64,000 nucleotides of DNA, taken from positions 8,060,001-8,124,000 of the forward strand of contig NZ_JAUSYH010000001.1 in assembly GCF_030816715.1 (NCBI RefSeq), read 5' to 3'. Made by a program: the position numbers and the translations under genes. The stretch's first letter is position 1; each line of letters starts with the position of its first letter. Of the stretch, positions 19,636-28,977 are shown piece after piece. The stretch is from Streptomyces achromogenes (GTDB lineage Bacteria > Actinomycetota > Actinomycetes > Streptomycetales > Streptomycetaceae). The notes beneath the pieces are model-generated. The model did no database searches. It saw only the letters and a list, made by a program, of their open reading frames with translations, and was not told where the DNA came from.

Positions 19636-20376
19636 CTACTTGATGAATTCCGGCAGGACCCGCGGGGGCCACTGGCCGACGGTCAGCATGCCCATGGAGT
19701 GGGCGCGCGCGACGAGGGCAGCCCTGTTCGGCGCCTTGAGCTTCCGCAGCATGAGACCGACGTGATACTCGACGCCCTGTCGGCTGAGGTAGAGCCGGGC
19801 GGCGAGTTGCACGGTGGAGGAGCCGCTGGCGACACCCTCGAGAACCTGTGCGTCGAGCTTGCTGAGAAGCCGTTCACGCGGGTTGAGCACCCCTTCCTCA
19901 GGTCCTGAGGAAGGGGCCTCCTTGTCCGGCCTCACCTGTACGACGATGCCGGCCATGAGCCCCGTGGTGTTCTGTACGGCGATGCCCGTCAGCTCTCCGG
20001 AGAAAGCCCGGCCCTCGTCCCCCAGACCGACCACGCGCTCGGCGAAGCGGTTGCAGCGCCCTTGTGAAAGCCGGTTGAAGTGCCGGTCGAGGACGGAGGG
20101 GGAACTGGGGTGCAGCAGCTCGTACAGACTTCGTCCGCAGATGTCGGCCGACGTACTGCCGAACTGGCGGGAGAAATCCGGCTCCGCTGCCACGATGTGC
20201 ATGCCGGTGTCGATGTGCGCCGTGTAGAGGCGACGGCTGGTTTCCGTGCGTGGGCGGTGATCGGGTTGGGCCCTGTGCGCGGTCGAAGAAGTGTGCGGGG
20301 CCGCCGCCCAGTCTCTGTCGGGCCAGGGGCCTGCTGTTCGCGTGGTCACTGCGACGCACCGTCTTTCTGCACTCAT
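19636..20376 (-). CDS. PAS-LuxR family transcriptional regulator (PimM type)
   Basis: 246 residues as called from ATG 20376. A PAS-like sensor domain (about 52-150: HIDTGMHIVAAEPDF, then GRSLYELLHP) is followed by a LuxR-type helix-turn-helix at the C-terminus (about 180-240: STVQLAARLYLSRQGVEYHV, then LRKLKAPNRAALVARAHSMG). This two-domain layout is that of PimM, AmphRIV and NysRIV, which activate polyene macrolide clusters. The family is usually about 190-220 residues, so the true start may lie downstream; no good ribosome site precedes any candidate, and GTG 20349 is an alternative. Transcribed convergently to the PKS gene. A well-formed promoter lies about 110 bases upstream. Sequences resembling the known PimM operator occur in three intergenic regions of the tailoring block, so this is probably the direct activator of those genes. 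Confidence 0.92.
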   Translation of the reverse strand: MSAERRCVAVTTRTAGPWPDRDWAAAPHTSSTAHRAQPDHRPRTETSRRLYTAHIDTGMHIVAAEPDFSRQFGSTSADICGRSLYELLHPSSPSVLDRHFNRLSQGRCNRFAERVVGLGDEGRAFSGELTGIAVQNTTGLMAGIVVQVRPDKEAPSSGPEEGVLNPRERLLSKLDAQVLEGVASGSSTVQLAARLYLSRQGVEYHVGLMLRKLKAPNRAALVARAHSMGMLTVGQWPPRVLPEFIK

Positions 20377-20756
20377 GTGGGGGATCTACTGCCCGGAGGC
20401 AGAGTTTGATCGGACGCGGTGCTGCTTGTGCAGGTAGGAGATCGAGCGGTGACCCTTCCTGCGTGCCTCTGATCAACTGTGGTCGAGCCTAGGAATATGG
20501 CATGGGGCGGTCAAGCAAACCTTTGCGTGGCCCTAAAAGACTGTGGTTCGGTGGTTCGGTGGTTCGGACGCCCCAGGTCGTCTCCTGTCCGTTGCCGAAG
20601 TGCAACTCGCCTTGAACCCGGAGGTGTTGGCTGTTGGCGGCAGGCGACGGGGCGTCGGACCCGTGGTGCGCCGAGCGCTGCTGTCGGTTGCTCGCGGGAC
20701 GGGTCGAAGCGGTGTGCAAAGTTTGCTGTGGGGGTGTGCCCGTGCGGTGCCAGGCG
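20377..20756. other. Intergenic region between LAL and PAS-LuxR genes
   Basis: 380 bases without a credible gene. Holds the PAS-LuxR promoter (20486-20514) and three tandem 8-base units GTGGTTCG at 20543-20566. I see no clear terminator for the LAL gene that ends at 20757. Confidence 0.6.
20486..20514 (-). promoter_or_regulatory. Sigma-70-type promoter for the PAS-LuxR gene
   Basis: On the - strand, -35 TTGACC (20509-20514), 17-base spacer and -10 TAGGCT (20486-20491), close to the Streptomyces HrdB consensus. It predicts a leader of about 100 bases before ATG 20376. The -10 overlaps a weak match (11/16) to the PimM operator, so autoregulation is possible but not supported strongly. Confidence 0.7.
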
Positions 20757-23657
20757 TCAGGGTGACTGCTCGGCGTCCGCTCTCTTGAGTGCTCTGGCCA
20801 GCTCCGGGCGCCCGGATATGCCGAGTTTTCGATAGGCGTTCGTCAGATGTTTCTCCACCATGCGTGACGACGTGCCCAATTGACTTGCGATCTCTGAATT
20901 GCTGAGGCCTGTTGACGCGAGACGCGCGACTCTGAGTTCCGAGGGGGTCAGCCGGCTGTCGCGGTTTATGGATTTCCTCGTTCCCTCGGTCAGCCTGGTG
21001 CGAATCTTCTCCGCCAGCCCGGGGACGTCATGCTCGTCGGCCAGATCGTGCGCGCGCCCGAGGGCGGTCGATCTTCGGTTCCGCCGTGTGTCGGGATGAG
21101 TTGCCAGCGCGTAGAAGCCCCGTAAGAGCTCATATCCGTTGTTGCCCTTCTCCAGGACCGTGACGGCCTCCTCGAGCAGCTCGGGGCCCCTTCGTCCGGA
21201 GGTGACCCGGCCGAGGACGACCAGGGAACGCCCCAGCGGGGTGGCCGACCCCCAGGCGCGGGCCCTGTTCACCTCCGACTGTGCGGCGGTCACGGCTTCC
21301 TCGTGTTCGCCCAGGCGGTGGTGCATGAGGGCGGCGCACGACGACCACGGCAGGACGGCCGGGTTCTTCCAGCCGATCTGCTCGATGTGCCGGCCCGCGG
21401 TCCGGTAGTGGCCCAGTGCGGTGCGCGGTTCGTCACGGCGTGCCGCGAGGGTGCCTCGTGCCAGGTGCAGGAGTGCTGTCAGATACTCGTTCTCGGCGTG
21501 CAGCCGGTGCTGGGTGAGCAGCTGTTCCGCCAGCTCCGGCTCGTCGGTGTGCATCGCGACGATGGAGAGGACGGCGGCGCAGACGGTGGGCAGCCCGCCG
21601 GTCTCGGGGCCCGCGAGGGCGTCGGCCTGGATGATCTTGTCCCGGGCGTAGGCCCGGTGCCCGTCGGCGAGGGCGACCAATGCCTGTTCGCAGCGGATGA
21701 CGGCCTGTTCCACATCACCGCCGCGGCGGTGGGCGAGGCGGTTCGCCTCACGCAGCCAGTTGGCCGCACCCGCCGTCTGCTCCGCACCGGCGAGGATGTT
21801 CACGGCCAACGGCGCGGTGGTGTGGACGTGCTCCGGCGTGGGCGGCTCGTGCTCCAGCACCCGGGTGCACGACTTGGCCAGTTGCTCCGCGGGAACGGCG
21901 TTGGCGACGAATGCGATGTGCATCAGCGACGTGACCAGTTCCCTTTCGCCCTTGGTGGCCAGCCGGGGGCAGGGGCCGAGGTCGCGGAAGCGCCGCAGCG
22001 CCCGTCGGATGTGCGTGGGATCCTGCGCCGACAGGATGTGCTCGCGTGCCTCCAGGCGCAGCACCAGCTCGCGCTCCACCCAGTCCTCGGTGACCGACTG
22101 ACGCAGTTCGTCGGTGATGGCGGCTCTGATGACATTGATGCGCAGGGAGGGCGGATCCATCTGGAGGGGACCCAGCCGCAGCATCGCGTCGGCCCGCTCC
22201 TGTACGCATTCGAGGAGCGGCGCGGCCTCCACGACGTGCCGCAGCGCCGCGGCCGTCGCGAAACTGCGCTCGGCGGTGGCGAGGTCGACGAGCAGTCTCG
22301 CCCTGTGCTGTCCGGAGAGCGAGGAGTCGAGGAGGGCGCGGCGCAGATAACGCGCCGAGTCCCGGGGCGAACCGCGGCGCAGCGCGCTGTCCGCGGCGGT
22401 GCGCAAAATCTGCACCGCTTCCGGGCCGCGCAGGGAAATCACCGCCATCAGCTGCTCCGCGGCGAGTTCGGCCGGATGCCCGGTACGGTGCAGCAGCTCG
22501 GCCGTCACTCCGCGCATGGCGGTGCGCTCCTGGGCGGGCATGTTCTCTTCCACCAGGTCCCGCAGGATCGTCCCCGAGGTGAGCCGGCACGCGCGCTGGT
22601 CCACGAGACCGGCGAGGCGCAGCGCTTCGACGGCCCGTGCCCCTCCCTCTTCGTCGAGTTCGGCGAGGCGGGCCACGAAGCGCTCATCCGCGGCGGCGCC
22701 GAGCAGGGTGAGCGCGTAGGCGGACCGCCGCACGTGGTCCGGCTGCGACCGCAGGAAGGCGTCGAGACGGCGGCGCAGGCGCTCGGGCCGCAGGGTCGCG
22801 GCGACGGCGGCGTCCGTCGCTGTCGGACGCAGCCTCAGGTACTGGGCCTCGTCCAGCACCGCTTGCAGCAGCAGGGGGTTCCCGCCGGAGCGCACCGCCA
22901 CGGTTTCCACGAACACCGCGTCCGGCGCGTCGCCGAGGGTCTTCTCCACGAGCAGACGCACGCTGTTGAGGCCGAGTGGCGACAGTTCCAGGACCTGGTC
23001 CGATGCCTTTGCCCGGGACCGAAGCGGGTCCCCGCCGCCGTTCGGCTCCGCCGCGCACCCCTCGGGATCGAGCAGATCGCGCACGTGCGGCCGTCTGACG
23101 CGTACGTCGCCGGGAAGAACGGAGAACACGAAGAGGACCCGTCGTCGCGCGCGTTGCGCCACCGAAAGGGAGAGGGCCTGTAAGGACCCGGTGTCCGCCC
23201 ACTGCAGGTCGTCCACCATGAGCACCGCGGGCCGGGCTTCGGAAACGGCGCTCAGCAGCGCCGTCAGCCAGCACGGCGCCAGCTGCGGGCTGAGCTCGGA
23301 CCACCGAGGGTCCGCCGAGCGCGCGCCCTTCGCAAGGGCCGCGCCCGATGAGCTCTCGCGCCGGACGGCGTTCGCCTGCCGGAGCCAGCGGGCCATGTCG
23401 CCGGGAAGGGTGATCCCGCGCAACGAATCCACCAACTGCCCTACCACGCCCAGCCGGAACCGCTCCTCGGCAGCGGACGCCTGGGCTCTGAGCAGCACGA
23501 AACCGTGGTCCCGGCTGATGGCGGCAACGGACTCCAGGAACGCCGACCGGCCCACCCCCAGCGGGCCCCGTACGACGAGCAGCGAGCCCTGTCCGCCCTT
23601 CGTGCGGCACAGGGCCGCGGTGGCCTGTGCAAGGGCTGACTCGCGTTCTAACAACAC
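20757..23657 (-). CDS. LAL family (large ATP-binding LuxR-type) transcriptional regulator with two TTA codons
   Basis: 966 residues from GTG 23657, chosen because GGGAG lies 10 bases upstream and the product then begins VLLERESAL, the usual LAL start; the frame is open to GTG 23726. N-terminal AAA-type ATPase: Walker A reads GPLGVGRSAF, with Arg where Lys is expected; Walker B is AVLMVDDLQWAD. A long helical-repeat middle leads to a C-terminal LuxR helix-turn-helix (LTPSELRVARLASTGLSNSE, then EKHLTNAYRKLGISGR). LAL proteins are pathway-specific activators of macrolide clusters. Two leucines are encoded by TTA (codon 3 at 23651-23649 and codon 159 at 23183-23181), so translation should depend on the bldA tRNA and be delayed to the onset of development. 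Whether the altered Walker A still binds ATP is unknown. Confidence 0.93.
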   Translation of the reverse strand: MLLERESALAQATAALCRTKGGQGSLLVVRGPLGVGRSAFLESVAAISRDHGFVLLRAQASAAEERFRLGVVGQLVDSLRGITLPGDMARWLRQANAVRRESSSGAALAKGARSADPRWSELSPQLAPCWLTALLSAVSEARPAVLMVDDLQWADTGSLQALSLSVAQRARRRVLFVFSVLPGDVRVRRPHVRDLLDPEGCAAEPNGGGDPLRSRAKASDQVLELSPLGLNSVRLLVEKTLGDAPDAVFVETVAVRSGGNPLLLQAVLDEAQYLRLRPTATDAAVAATLRPERLRRRLDAFLRSQPDHVRRSAYALTLLGAAADERFVARLAELDEEGGARAVEALRLAGLVDQRACRLTSGTILRDLVEENMPAQERTAMRGVTAELLHRTGHPAELAAEQLMAVISLRGPEAVQILRTAADSALRRGSPRDSARYLRRALLDSSLSGQHRARLLVDLATAERSFATAAALRHVVEAAPLLECVQERADAMLRLGPLQMDPPSLRINVIRAAITDELRQSVTEDWVERELVLRLEAREHILSAQDPTHIRRALRRFRDLGPCPRLATKGERELVTSLMHIAFVANAVPAEQLAKSCTRVLEHEPPTPEHVHTTAPLAVNILAGAEQTAGAANWLREANRLAHRRGGDVEQAVIRCEQALVALADGHRAYARDKIIQADALAGPETGGLPTVCAAVLSIVAMHTDEPELAEQLLTQHRLHAENEYLTALLHLARGTLAARRDEPRTALGHYRTAGRHIEQIGWKNPAVLPWSSCAALMHHRLGEHEEAVTAAQSEVNRARAWGSATPLGRSLVVLGRVTSGRRGPELLEEAVTVLEKGNNGYELLRGFYALATHPDTRRNRRSTALGRAHDLADEHDVPGLAEKIRTRLTEGTRKSINRDSRLTPSELRVARLASTGLSNSEIASQLGTSSRMVEKHLTNAYRKLGISGRPELARALKRADAEQSP

Positions 23658-24378
23658 CGTGCTGGTACTCCCTCGTGCGCGCGGAGGCTGCCTCGGCCGG
23701 CGGAACCGCGTGGTCGCTGTGCCCACCGAGACCGGCGGATCGGGTGGTGACCCCCGCGCGGACGTGTCTCGGTCGGCGCGCGGGGCGCGGTGTGCCGGGC
23801 CGTGGACTGCTATCGGTGGCCGGGACCGGAAGAACCCGTCGGCTCAGGACGGCGATGCGCGGCAAAGGTGGCGGTGCGAGTGGCCGTGTGCGGAGAATTC
23901 ATGGAGTCGCCCATACAGAAGATGTACTGAAAGTTCACTCATACCCCTTGCCATTTGAGCTTCAGCAGATCATAGCGAGAGGTATGCCAGCAAGGGGGCG
24001 CGGAAGGCAAACGAAAGCGTCGCCCAGCGGAAGCTGCATAAAGCCCGGCCGGGCAGAGGCGGGTGGCATGGCGGGCCGGTCGTTTACGGTCGTCCCGGCA
24101 CGGCGTGCCAGGTGAGAGGCGCGGCGGGCCGATGCGGGATCGCGTCCGCGAACATCGAGGGCCTGATGCGCCGACGCGCATGCAATTGCAGGAAATGCCT
24201 GTGTGGCCCGGCTCCCTCGTCTCGCGGGGGCGCCGGGAAAAGGCGGGCTTTCAGCCCCCCATTGCGAGGCGCTCTCCTGAATGAACGTCACATTGCCTTG
24301 TTGCGTCATGCGGAACAAAAGCCGATGACGTCCGGCAGGGGTTCGGGTCTCGCCCGGGGCGGTGTGGTGACCGGAACG
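23658..24378. other. Intergenic region upstream of the bldA-dependent LAL gene
   Basis: About 720 bases between the two LAL genes, both on the - strand. The stretch 23890-24010 is less GC-rich than its surroundings and probably carries the promoter of the downstream LAL gene, but I find no convincing -35/-10 pair or operator. Open frames here have no recognisable family or consistent codon bias and look like shadows. Confidence 0.5.
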
Positions 24379-27300
24379 TCACTGTCCGTGCCCGGCGTCA
24401 TGGAGGCCCTGCGACTCCAGCGAGTCCCGCAGCTCTCGCCGTCCCGTCAAGCCCAGCTTGCGATAGACCGAGGTCAGGTGGACTTCCACCGTTCGCCGCG
24501 TGACGAACAGCGTTTCGGCGATGTAGGCGTTCGACCTGCCGTCGGCCGCGAGGCGAGCGACCTGGGACTCGCTCTGTGTGAGCGCGCCCGGTCCTCGGGA
24601 CACGGGACGACGCGGTCGTGCGCCGGTGGCGAGCAACGCCCGGTGCGCGACCGTGTGGAGAGGCAGGGAACCGACGCCGTACGCCTCTTCCCAGCCCTGC
24701 CGCAGCACCTCGCGGGCGGCCTTCTTGTACCCGAGCCGCTGGAGCGCCTGGCCCCGGGCGACCCGGACCCGGGCGAGCCACAGGGCGGCCCGGGTGCCCA
24801 TGAGGACCTGCTCGGCCTCTTCCAGGAGGGCCGGCCGCCGGTCGTCGCTCATCGTCGCCGCCCACAGTTCGAGTCCCGAACCCAACGCGCACGGCAGGCC
24901 CGCGGACCGGGCGTCGGCGACGGCCCTCTCCGCCAGCGCGACGGCCGAAGCGCGGTCGCCCAGGGCGAGATGGGTGCGTCCGGCCCAGTACCACCAGGGC
25001 GAGACAGCCGGACTGGTGCGCTGCCAACCCGCCTGCATGCGGGCGCACTCCTCGAAATGGGCCAGGGCCCGCGTGGGGTCCTCCTTGGCCAGCCACAGCC
25101 GGCCACGGGCGCTCACCACCTCGTTCCACTGCCAGCAGTCGTCCTGGACGGGGTCGGGTATCCCCGCCTCCAACAGGGTGGCCTGAGCCAGATCGCCCTG
25201 GTCGAGCAGTGTGTGAAGGCGCACGGCGAGCGCCAGAGCCTCGAACGGGGTGGCCCGTGCGCCGGTCATGCCCGCGAGGGCTGCGGTGCTGGCGCGTGAC
25301 GCCTCCCCGAGGGCTCCGAGTCGCTGGTGCGCCTCCGCTCTGAGGGCGAGCAGGTTCCGGTAGCCCGGGTCGAGCAGGGCGTCGACCCCTATGACCAGCC
25401 TCTGGTAGACCACTTCGGCCTCGTGCGGCAGGTCCGCGTACAGCAGTCCCGACGCGGCGGCGCCGAGGAAGACCGGGGCGTCGGTGGTCGCCGTGCTGCG
25501 GCGGACGACGGTGCGGGCGGCCGCGACGGCTTCGGCGACGCGGTCCATGCGGGACGCCGAGATGACGGCCCGGGTGGCGAGCAGAGCGCGTTGCTCGGGA
25601 GTGTCCCCGGGCAGGGAGAGGTCGAAGGAGACGGTCTGGAGCAGTTCGGTGTAGGCGGCCCGGTTGGCGGAGGCCGCGATGAGCAGTTGCGCCTCCATCA
25701 GCTGCGGATCGGCCGAACCTGAAGCGGTCGAGGCAGCTTCGGAACGACATCGGGCCAGGAGGACCGCCGCCCGCCCCACCTGGCCTTGGCGGGTGAGCGC
25801 CTCGGCGAGCACGCCGAGGGCCTCGAGACGCAGTTTCGGCTCGGTCGCCCCCTCCAGCGCAGCCGTCAGGTGGCGGACGCTGGCCTCGGCGTCGACCCTC
25901 ATCTCCGCCACGCCGAGCTCGAGGAGCAGGCTCGGGTCGCCCGCTTCCTCGGCGTCCTCCGGCACGCACGCGCGCAGCAGCTCCACGGCTCGGACCGGTG
26001 AGGCGCGCAGGACGGCCTCACGGGCGGCGTCGCGCAGGATGGCGGCGGCCCAGGGCTGACGTGCCGTGGACGGCGCGTGGCACAGGTGCTCGGCCACGTC
26101 CGAGGGGCTCGCCCCGTCGTCGTGCAGCAACCGCGCCGCCCGACCGTGCAGGGCGTCGCGCTCGTCGTCGGACATGTCGCCCAGGACGACGTTGCGCAGC
26201 AGGGCGTGGGAGAAGGACCAGCTTCCGTCGCTGTTCGACGTGACGAGCCCGCCTGACACGAGGGCGAGCAGGGAGCGGGCGAAGACGGGACTGTCCAGCA
26301 GGGCGAGGCGGGCGCCGTTCTCCGGTGTGACCCTGTCCCCGAGCACGGCCAGGGCCCTCGCGGCCTGGACGGTGACCGCCGGGTGCCGGTGCAGCAGATC
26401 CGCCGCACGCAGGCGGAACCCGTGGATGTCCTGTCCGGGCACGGAGGCGACATGGTCCGCGGTGAGCGGCAGCCGCTCCTCGCGCAGCGCCGTCAGGAGC
26501 CGCGTCGCGAGCAGGGGGTTGCCGTTGGTGGCCGCGAGACACGACTCCTGGAACGCCGCGTCGGTCTCCGAGCCGAGCAGCCGCAGTGTCAGCAGGCCGA
26601 TTCCCTCACTCGTCAGGGGACGTGGTCGCACCAGCCGGCACAGAGGCAGGGCTGCCACGTCGTTGAGGGCCGGCTCGTCGGCGCCACTGCGGCGGGCGAG
26701 TGCCAGCAGCACGGGCAGACCCGCCAGGCGGCGCGCGGTGTGCGCGAGGAAGCGCAGCGACGCGGTGTCGGCCTCCTCCGAGTCGTCCACGACGATCACC
26801 AGTGGGCTGTCCGCCGCAGCGGACCGGACCACCTCGTGCAGTTCGGCGAGTACGCCGAAGGACGGGTTCTCTCCGTCGACGTCGTAGCAGGCAAGCCCCC
26901 GTGACCGCGCGTTCCCGCCGGCGGGGTCAGGTGGACGCGTCCACGCGGTCAGGGGCGTCCGGTCCACGTGCGTCCACGCGGTCAGGGGCTTTTGGCCCAC
27001 GTCCGCGTCGAGGCCGGCCAGCAGGGTGTGGGCAGTGCTCAGGGGCAGCCGCTCACCCTCCTGCCCGGCCGTGGTGTGGACCACGCGCAGTTCCTCGGCG
27101 CGGGCCTGGGCGATCAGAGCGCGCAGCAGGGTCGTCTTGCCGATGCCGTCCGGGCCTTCGAGCATGACCAGAGCCGGGTCACCGGCCGCGGTGCGCCGTG
27201 TGAGCTCCACGAAGAGGGCGAGTTCGCCCTCACGCTCCACCGGCTCCGGGCCCTGCCCCCTCGGCTGCCGTTCGCGGGGAACGCTCCCGTGCGCAGCGGT

Positions 27301-27393
27301 CATCCACCCTGTACCTCTCTCCCGGAGCGCCGGTGGCGACCGGGACCTGTGCCCACGCCCCGCGGGACCGGCCGTGAAGACCGGTGCTGACAC
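24379..27393 (-). CDS. LAL family transcriptional regulator
   Basis: 1004 residues from GTG 27393, chosen because the strong site GGGAGGGG lies 6 bases upstream; ATG 27417 and ATG 27303 are alternatives. N-terminal ATPase with intact Walker A (GPDGIGKTTLL) and Walker B (LVIVVDDSEEAD), a long alpha-helical middle, and a C-terminal LuxR-type helix-turn-helix (LTQSESQVARLAADGRSNAY, then VEVHLTSVYRKLGLTGRREL). Second LAL of the locus, similar in layout to the one at 20757-23657 but with a normal Walker A lysine and no TTA codon that I can find. A short internal duplication encodes PLTAWT twice (DNA repeats 26938-26956 and 26971-26989). Likely an activator of the polyketide cluster. Confidence 0.93.
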   Translation of the reverse strand: MSAPVFTAGPAGRGHRSRSPPALRERGTGWMTAAHGSVPRERQPRGQGPEPVEREGELALFVELTRRTAAGDPALVMLEGPDGIGKTTLLRALIAQARAEELRVVHTTAGQEGERLPLSTAHTLLAGLDADVGQKPLTAWTHVDRTPLTAWTRPPDPAGGNARSRGLACYDVDGENPSFGVLAELHEVVRSAAADSPLVIVVDDSEEADTASLRFLAHTARRLAGLPVLLALARRSGADEPALNDVAALPLCRLVRPRPLTSEGIGLLTLRLLGSETDAAFQESCLAATNGNPLLATRLLTALREERLPLTADHVASVPGQDIHGFRLRAADLLHRHPAVTVQAARALAVLGDRVTPENGARLALLDSPVFARSLLALVSGGLVTSNSDGSWSFSHALLRNVVLGDMSDDERDALHGRAARLLHDDGASPSDVAEHLCHAPSTARQPWAAAILRDAAREAVLRASPVRAVELLRACVPEDAEEAGDPSLLLELGVAEMRVDAEASVRHLTAALEGATEPKLRLEALGVLAEALTRQGQVGRAAVLLARCRSEAASTASGSADPQLMEAQLLIAASANRAAYTELLQTVSFDLSLPGDTPEQRALLATRAVISASRMDRVAEAVAAARTVVRRSTATTDAPVFLGAAASGLLYADLPHEAEVVYQRLVIGVDALLDPGYRNLLALRAEAHQRLGALGEASRASTAALAGMTGARATPFEALALAVRLHTLLDQGDLAQATLLEAGIPDPVQDDCWQWNEVVSARGRLWLAKEDPTRALAHFEECARMQAGWQRTSPAVSPWWYWAGRTHLALGDRASAVALAERAVADARSAGLPCALGSGLELWAATMSDDRRPALLEEAEQVLMGTRAALWLARVRVARGQALQRLGYKKAAREVLRQGWEEAYGVGSLPLHTVAHRALLATGARPRRPVSRGPGALTQSESQVARLAADGRSNAYIAETLFVTRRTVEVHLTSVYRKLGLTGRRELRDSLESQGLHDAGHGQ

Positions 27394-27428
27394 GTGGAAC
27401 CCCTCCCGATGAGCCATCTTCGCTCAAA

Positions 27429-27449
27429 CCGGGCCGGCAGAAAGCCCGG
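27429..27449 (-). terminator. Possible terminator of the P450/acyltransferase operon
   Basis: Hairpin with perfect stem CCGGGC/GCCCGG (27429-27434 with 27444-27449) and 9-base loop, followed on the - strand by TTT. It lies between the acyltransferase stop (27563) and the start of the next LAL gene. Confidence 0.45.
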
Positions 27450-27562
27450 ATCACTCTTTTCCGCTAGCTGCGCCTTCATCCCGTCTTTCCCGTCTTTCCC
27501 GTCTGGGCCCGTTTGGGGCTTCGACCGGGCCGGGTGCCATGACGGCGCACGGCCCGCCGACG

Positions 27563-28972
27563 TCATGATCCGACGGATGTCCCGCTGCGGCTGTGCAGCC
27601 GCTCCCGCCACGGCGCGGTGTCCGCCACAGCGGCCTCGGCCTCGGGCAGGCACAGATACACGTCCCGTCCGGCGTCCTCCTCGGGCGTGGGCGCGATGTG
27701 CACCGTCGGTACCGGCAGGTCGGGGAACTCGTACCAGAAGGGGCGTCCGGCGCCGAGGTCGATCCGGTACAGCGGGAACTGCGACCAGTTGTTGACCGAC
27801 AGGGACGTCGTCGACACGTCGGGGGCCCGCACCGACATCACGTGCCGGGACACGCCCTTGCGCCGGTAGGAGCCGAGGAAGGCTATCTCGTCGCGGATCT
27901 TGTCCTCGGTGTTGCTCTCCAGACAGCGCCGCACGTCCCTCGCCACCGCTCCCAGCGGTGACTCGCGCAACCGGGCGGCGCCGAGCGAGGTCCAGCTGTT
28001 GCTGACGCAGTTGCCCCAGTAGGAGGACGGCAGGGCGTCACCCAGCCGGCTCTGCGCGCCGACGATCAGCCCGAGCCACTCCACGGCGTCGGCCGGACGG
28101 CCCCGCAGTTCGCTCAGTACCTGCCAAAGGTGCGCGGTGAGCGCGTCGTTCGTCGACACCCACGCGTTCGGTCCGGGCAGAGTCCGCTGGGCCTCGGCCT
28201 TGAGCGCGGCCAGTTCCGCCGCACCGAACCGGGTCGTGACGGTCGCGAGCTTGTTGACGCCGACCCGCAGCGTGGTGGTCAGGTGCCGGACCCGGCCCAC
28301 ACCCACGAACGCCCGCGCCTCCAGGGTGGCGGAGTCCGTGGCCGGCCGGCCGAGCCCGTCCAGCGCCGCGCGGTCGTGACTGGGCTCCTCCCACGGCACC
28401 CCGAGGTGCTCGCGCGACCAGCTCTCCAGGAAGGCGAGGGTGCTACCGCCGTCCGCCAGGCTGTGGTTGACGAGCACGCCGAGAACGGAGCCGCCGCCCG
28501 CCATCCGGGTCAGCCGTATCTTCAGGAGCGGCGTGTCCCGACCCACCACGCCGAAGGCGCTCACTTCGCGCAGCAACTTCCCGATGACCGGCTCGGCGCG
28601 CAGACCGTGGCCGTACTCGCGCATCGGGTCGGGGCAGAACGCCTCGGTGAACCGGACGCCCGCGTCGTTGCAGAGCACGCTCAGTCCGCCGTCCGCGTCC
28701 CGCTCCAGACGCCCCGCCAGCAGGGGGTAGCGGCGCAGCGTGCGCGCCAGCGAGTCGCGCAGCGCCGCGCCGTCGAGGGTGCCGCGGTAGAAGAACGTCA
28801 GCGGCGTGTACCACGGACCGGTCAGCAGGTCGTAGCCGGTCAGCCGGATCCGTGCGCCGTCGGCCGCACCGGCCCGCACGGTGTGCACCCGCTCCACACG
28901 GCTGTCGACGGTGGTGCGGAACGCGGGCAGGCCCTTCCTCGCCGCGCGGTGCGCGGAGTTCTTCCGTGCCAC
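27563..28972 (-). CDS. BAHD-fold O-acyltransferase (PF02458-like)
   Basis: 469 residues from GTG 28972, which sits 5 bases after the stop of the upstream P450 and has GGAG nearby, so translation is probably coupled; the frame is open further upstream over the P450. The sequence has the BAHD layout: N-terminal LTGYDLL...FFYR segment, catalytic HxxxDG (NHSLADG, His170/Asp174), and a C-terminal DLGAGRPFWYEF in place of plant DFGWGKP (Asp405). BAHD enzymes move an acyl group from CoA to a hydroxyl or amine; they are abundant in plants and fungi and uncommon in bacteria. A paralogue (39902-41266) lies in the same cluster. Inferred role: O-acylation of the macrocycle or of a sugar. The C-terminal motif makes PapA-type or NRPS condensation enzymes less likely. 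Confidence 0.85.
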   Translation of the reverse strand: MARKNSAHRAARKGLPAFRTTVDSRVERVHTVRAGAADGARIRLTGYDLLTGPWYTPLTFFYRGTLDGAALRDSLARTLRRYPLLAGRLERDADGGLSVLCNDAGVRFTEAFCPDPMREYGHGLRAEPVIGKLLREVSAFGVVGRDTPLLKIRLTRMAGGGSVLGVLVNHSLADGGSTLAFLESWSREHLGVPWEEPSHDRAALDGLGRPATDSATLEARAFVGVGRVRHLTTTLRVGVNKLATVTTRFGAAELAALKAEAQRTLPGPNAWVSTNDALTAHLWQVLSELRGRPADAVEWLGLIVGAQSRLGDALPSSYWGNCVSNSWTSLGAARLRESPLGAVARDVRRCLESNTEDKIRDEIAFLGSYRRKGVSRHVMSVRAPDVSTTSLSVNNWSQFPLYRIDLGAGRPFWYEFPDLPVPTVHIAPTPEEDAGRDVYLCLPEAEAAVADTAPWRERLHSRSGTSVGS

Positions 28973-28977
28973 GGCCG

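Noticed and set aside
20543..20566. Three tandem GTGGTTCG units as a SARP binding site
   Set aside because: SARP sites are heptamers repeated at about 11-base steps; these are 8-base units back to back and not placed at a suitable promoter.
23658..24378. Small open frames between the two LAL genes
   Set aside because: No recognisable family, no ribosome site and inconsistent codon bias; treated as noncoding.
27478..27508. Triple cccgtcttt direct repeat upstream of the second LAL gene as a CRISPR or operator
   Set aside because: Units are only 9 bases and contiguous, with no spacers; likely simple slippage.
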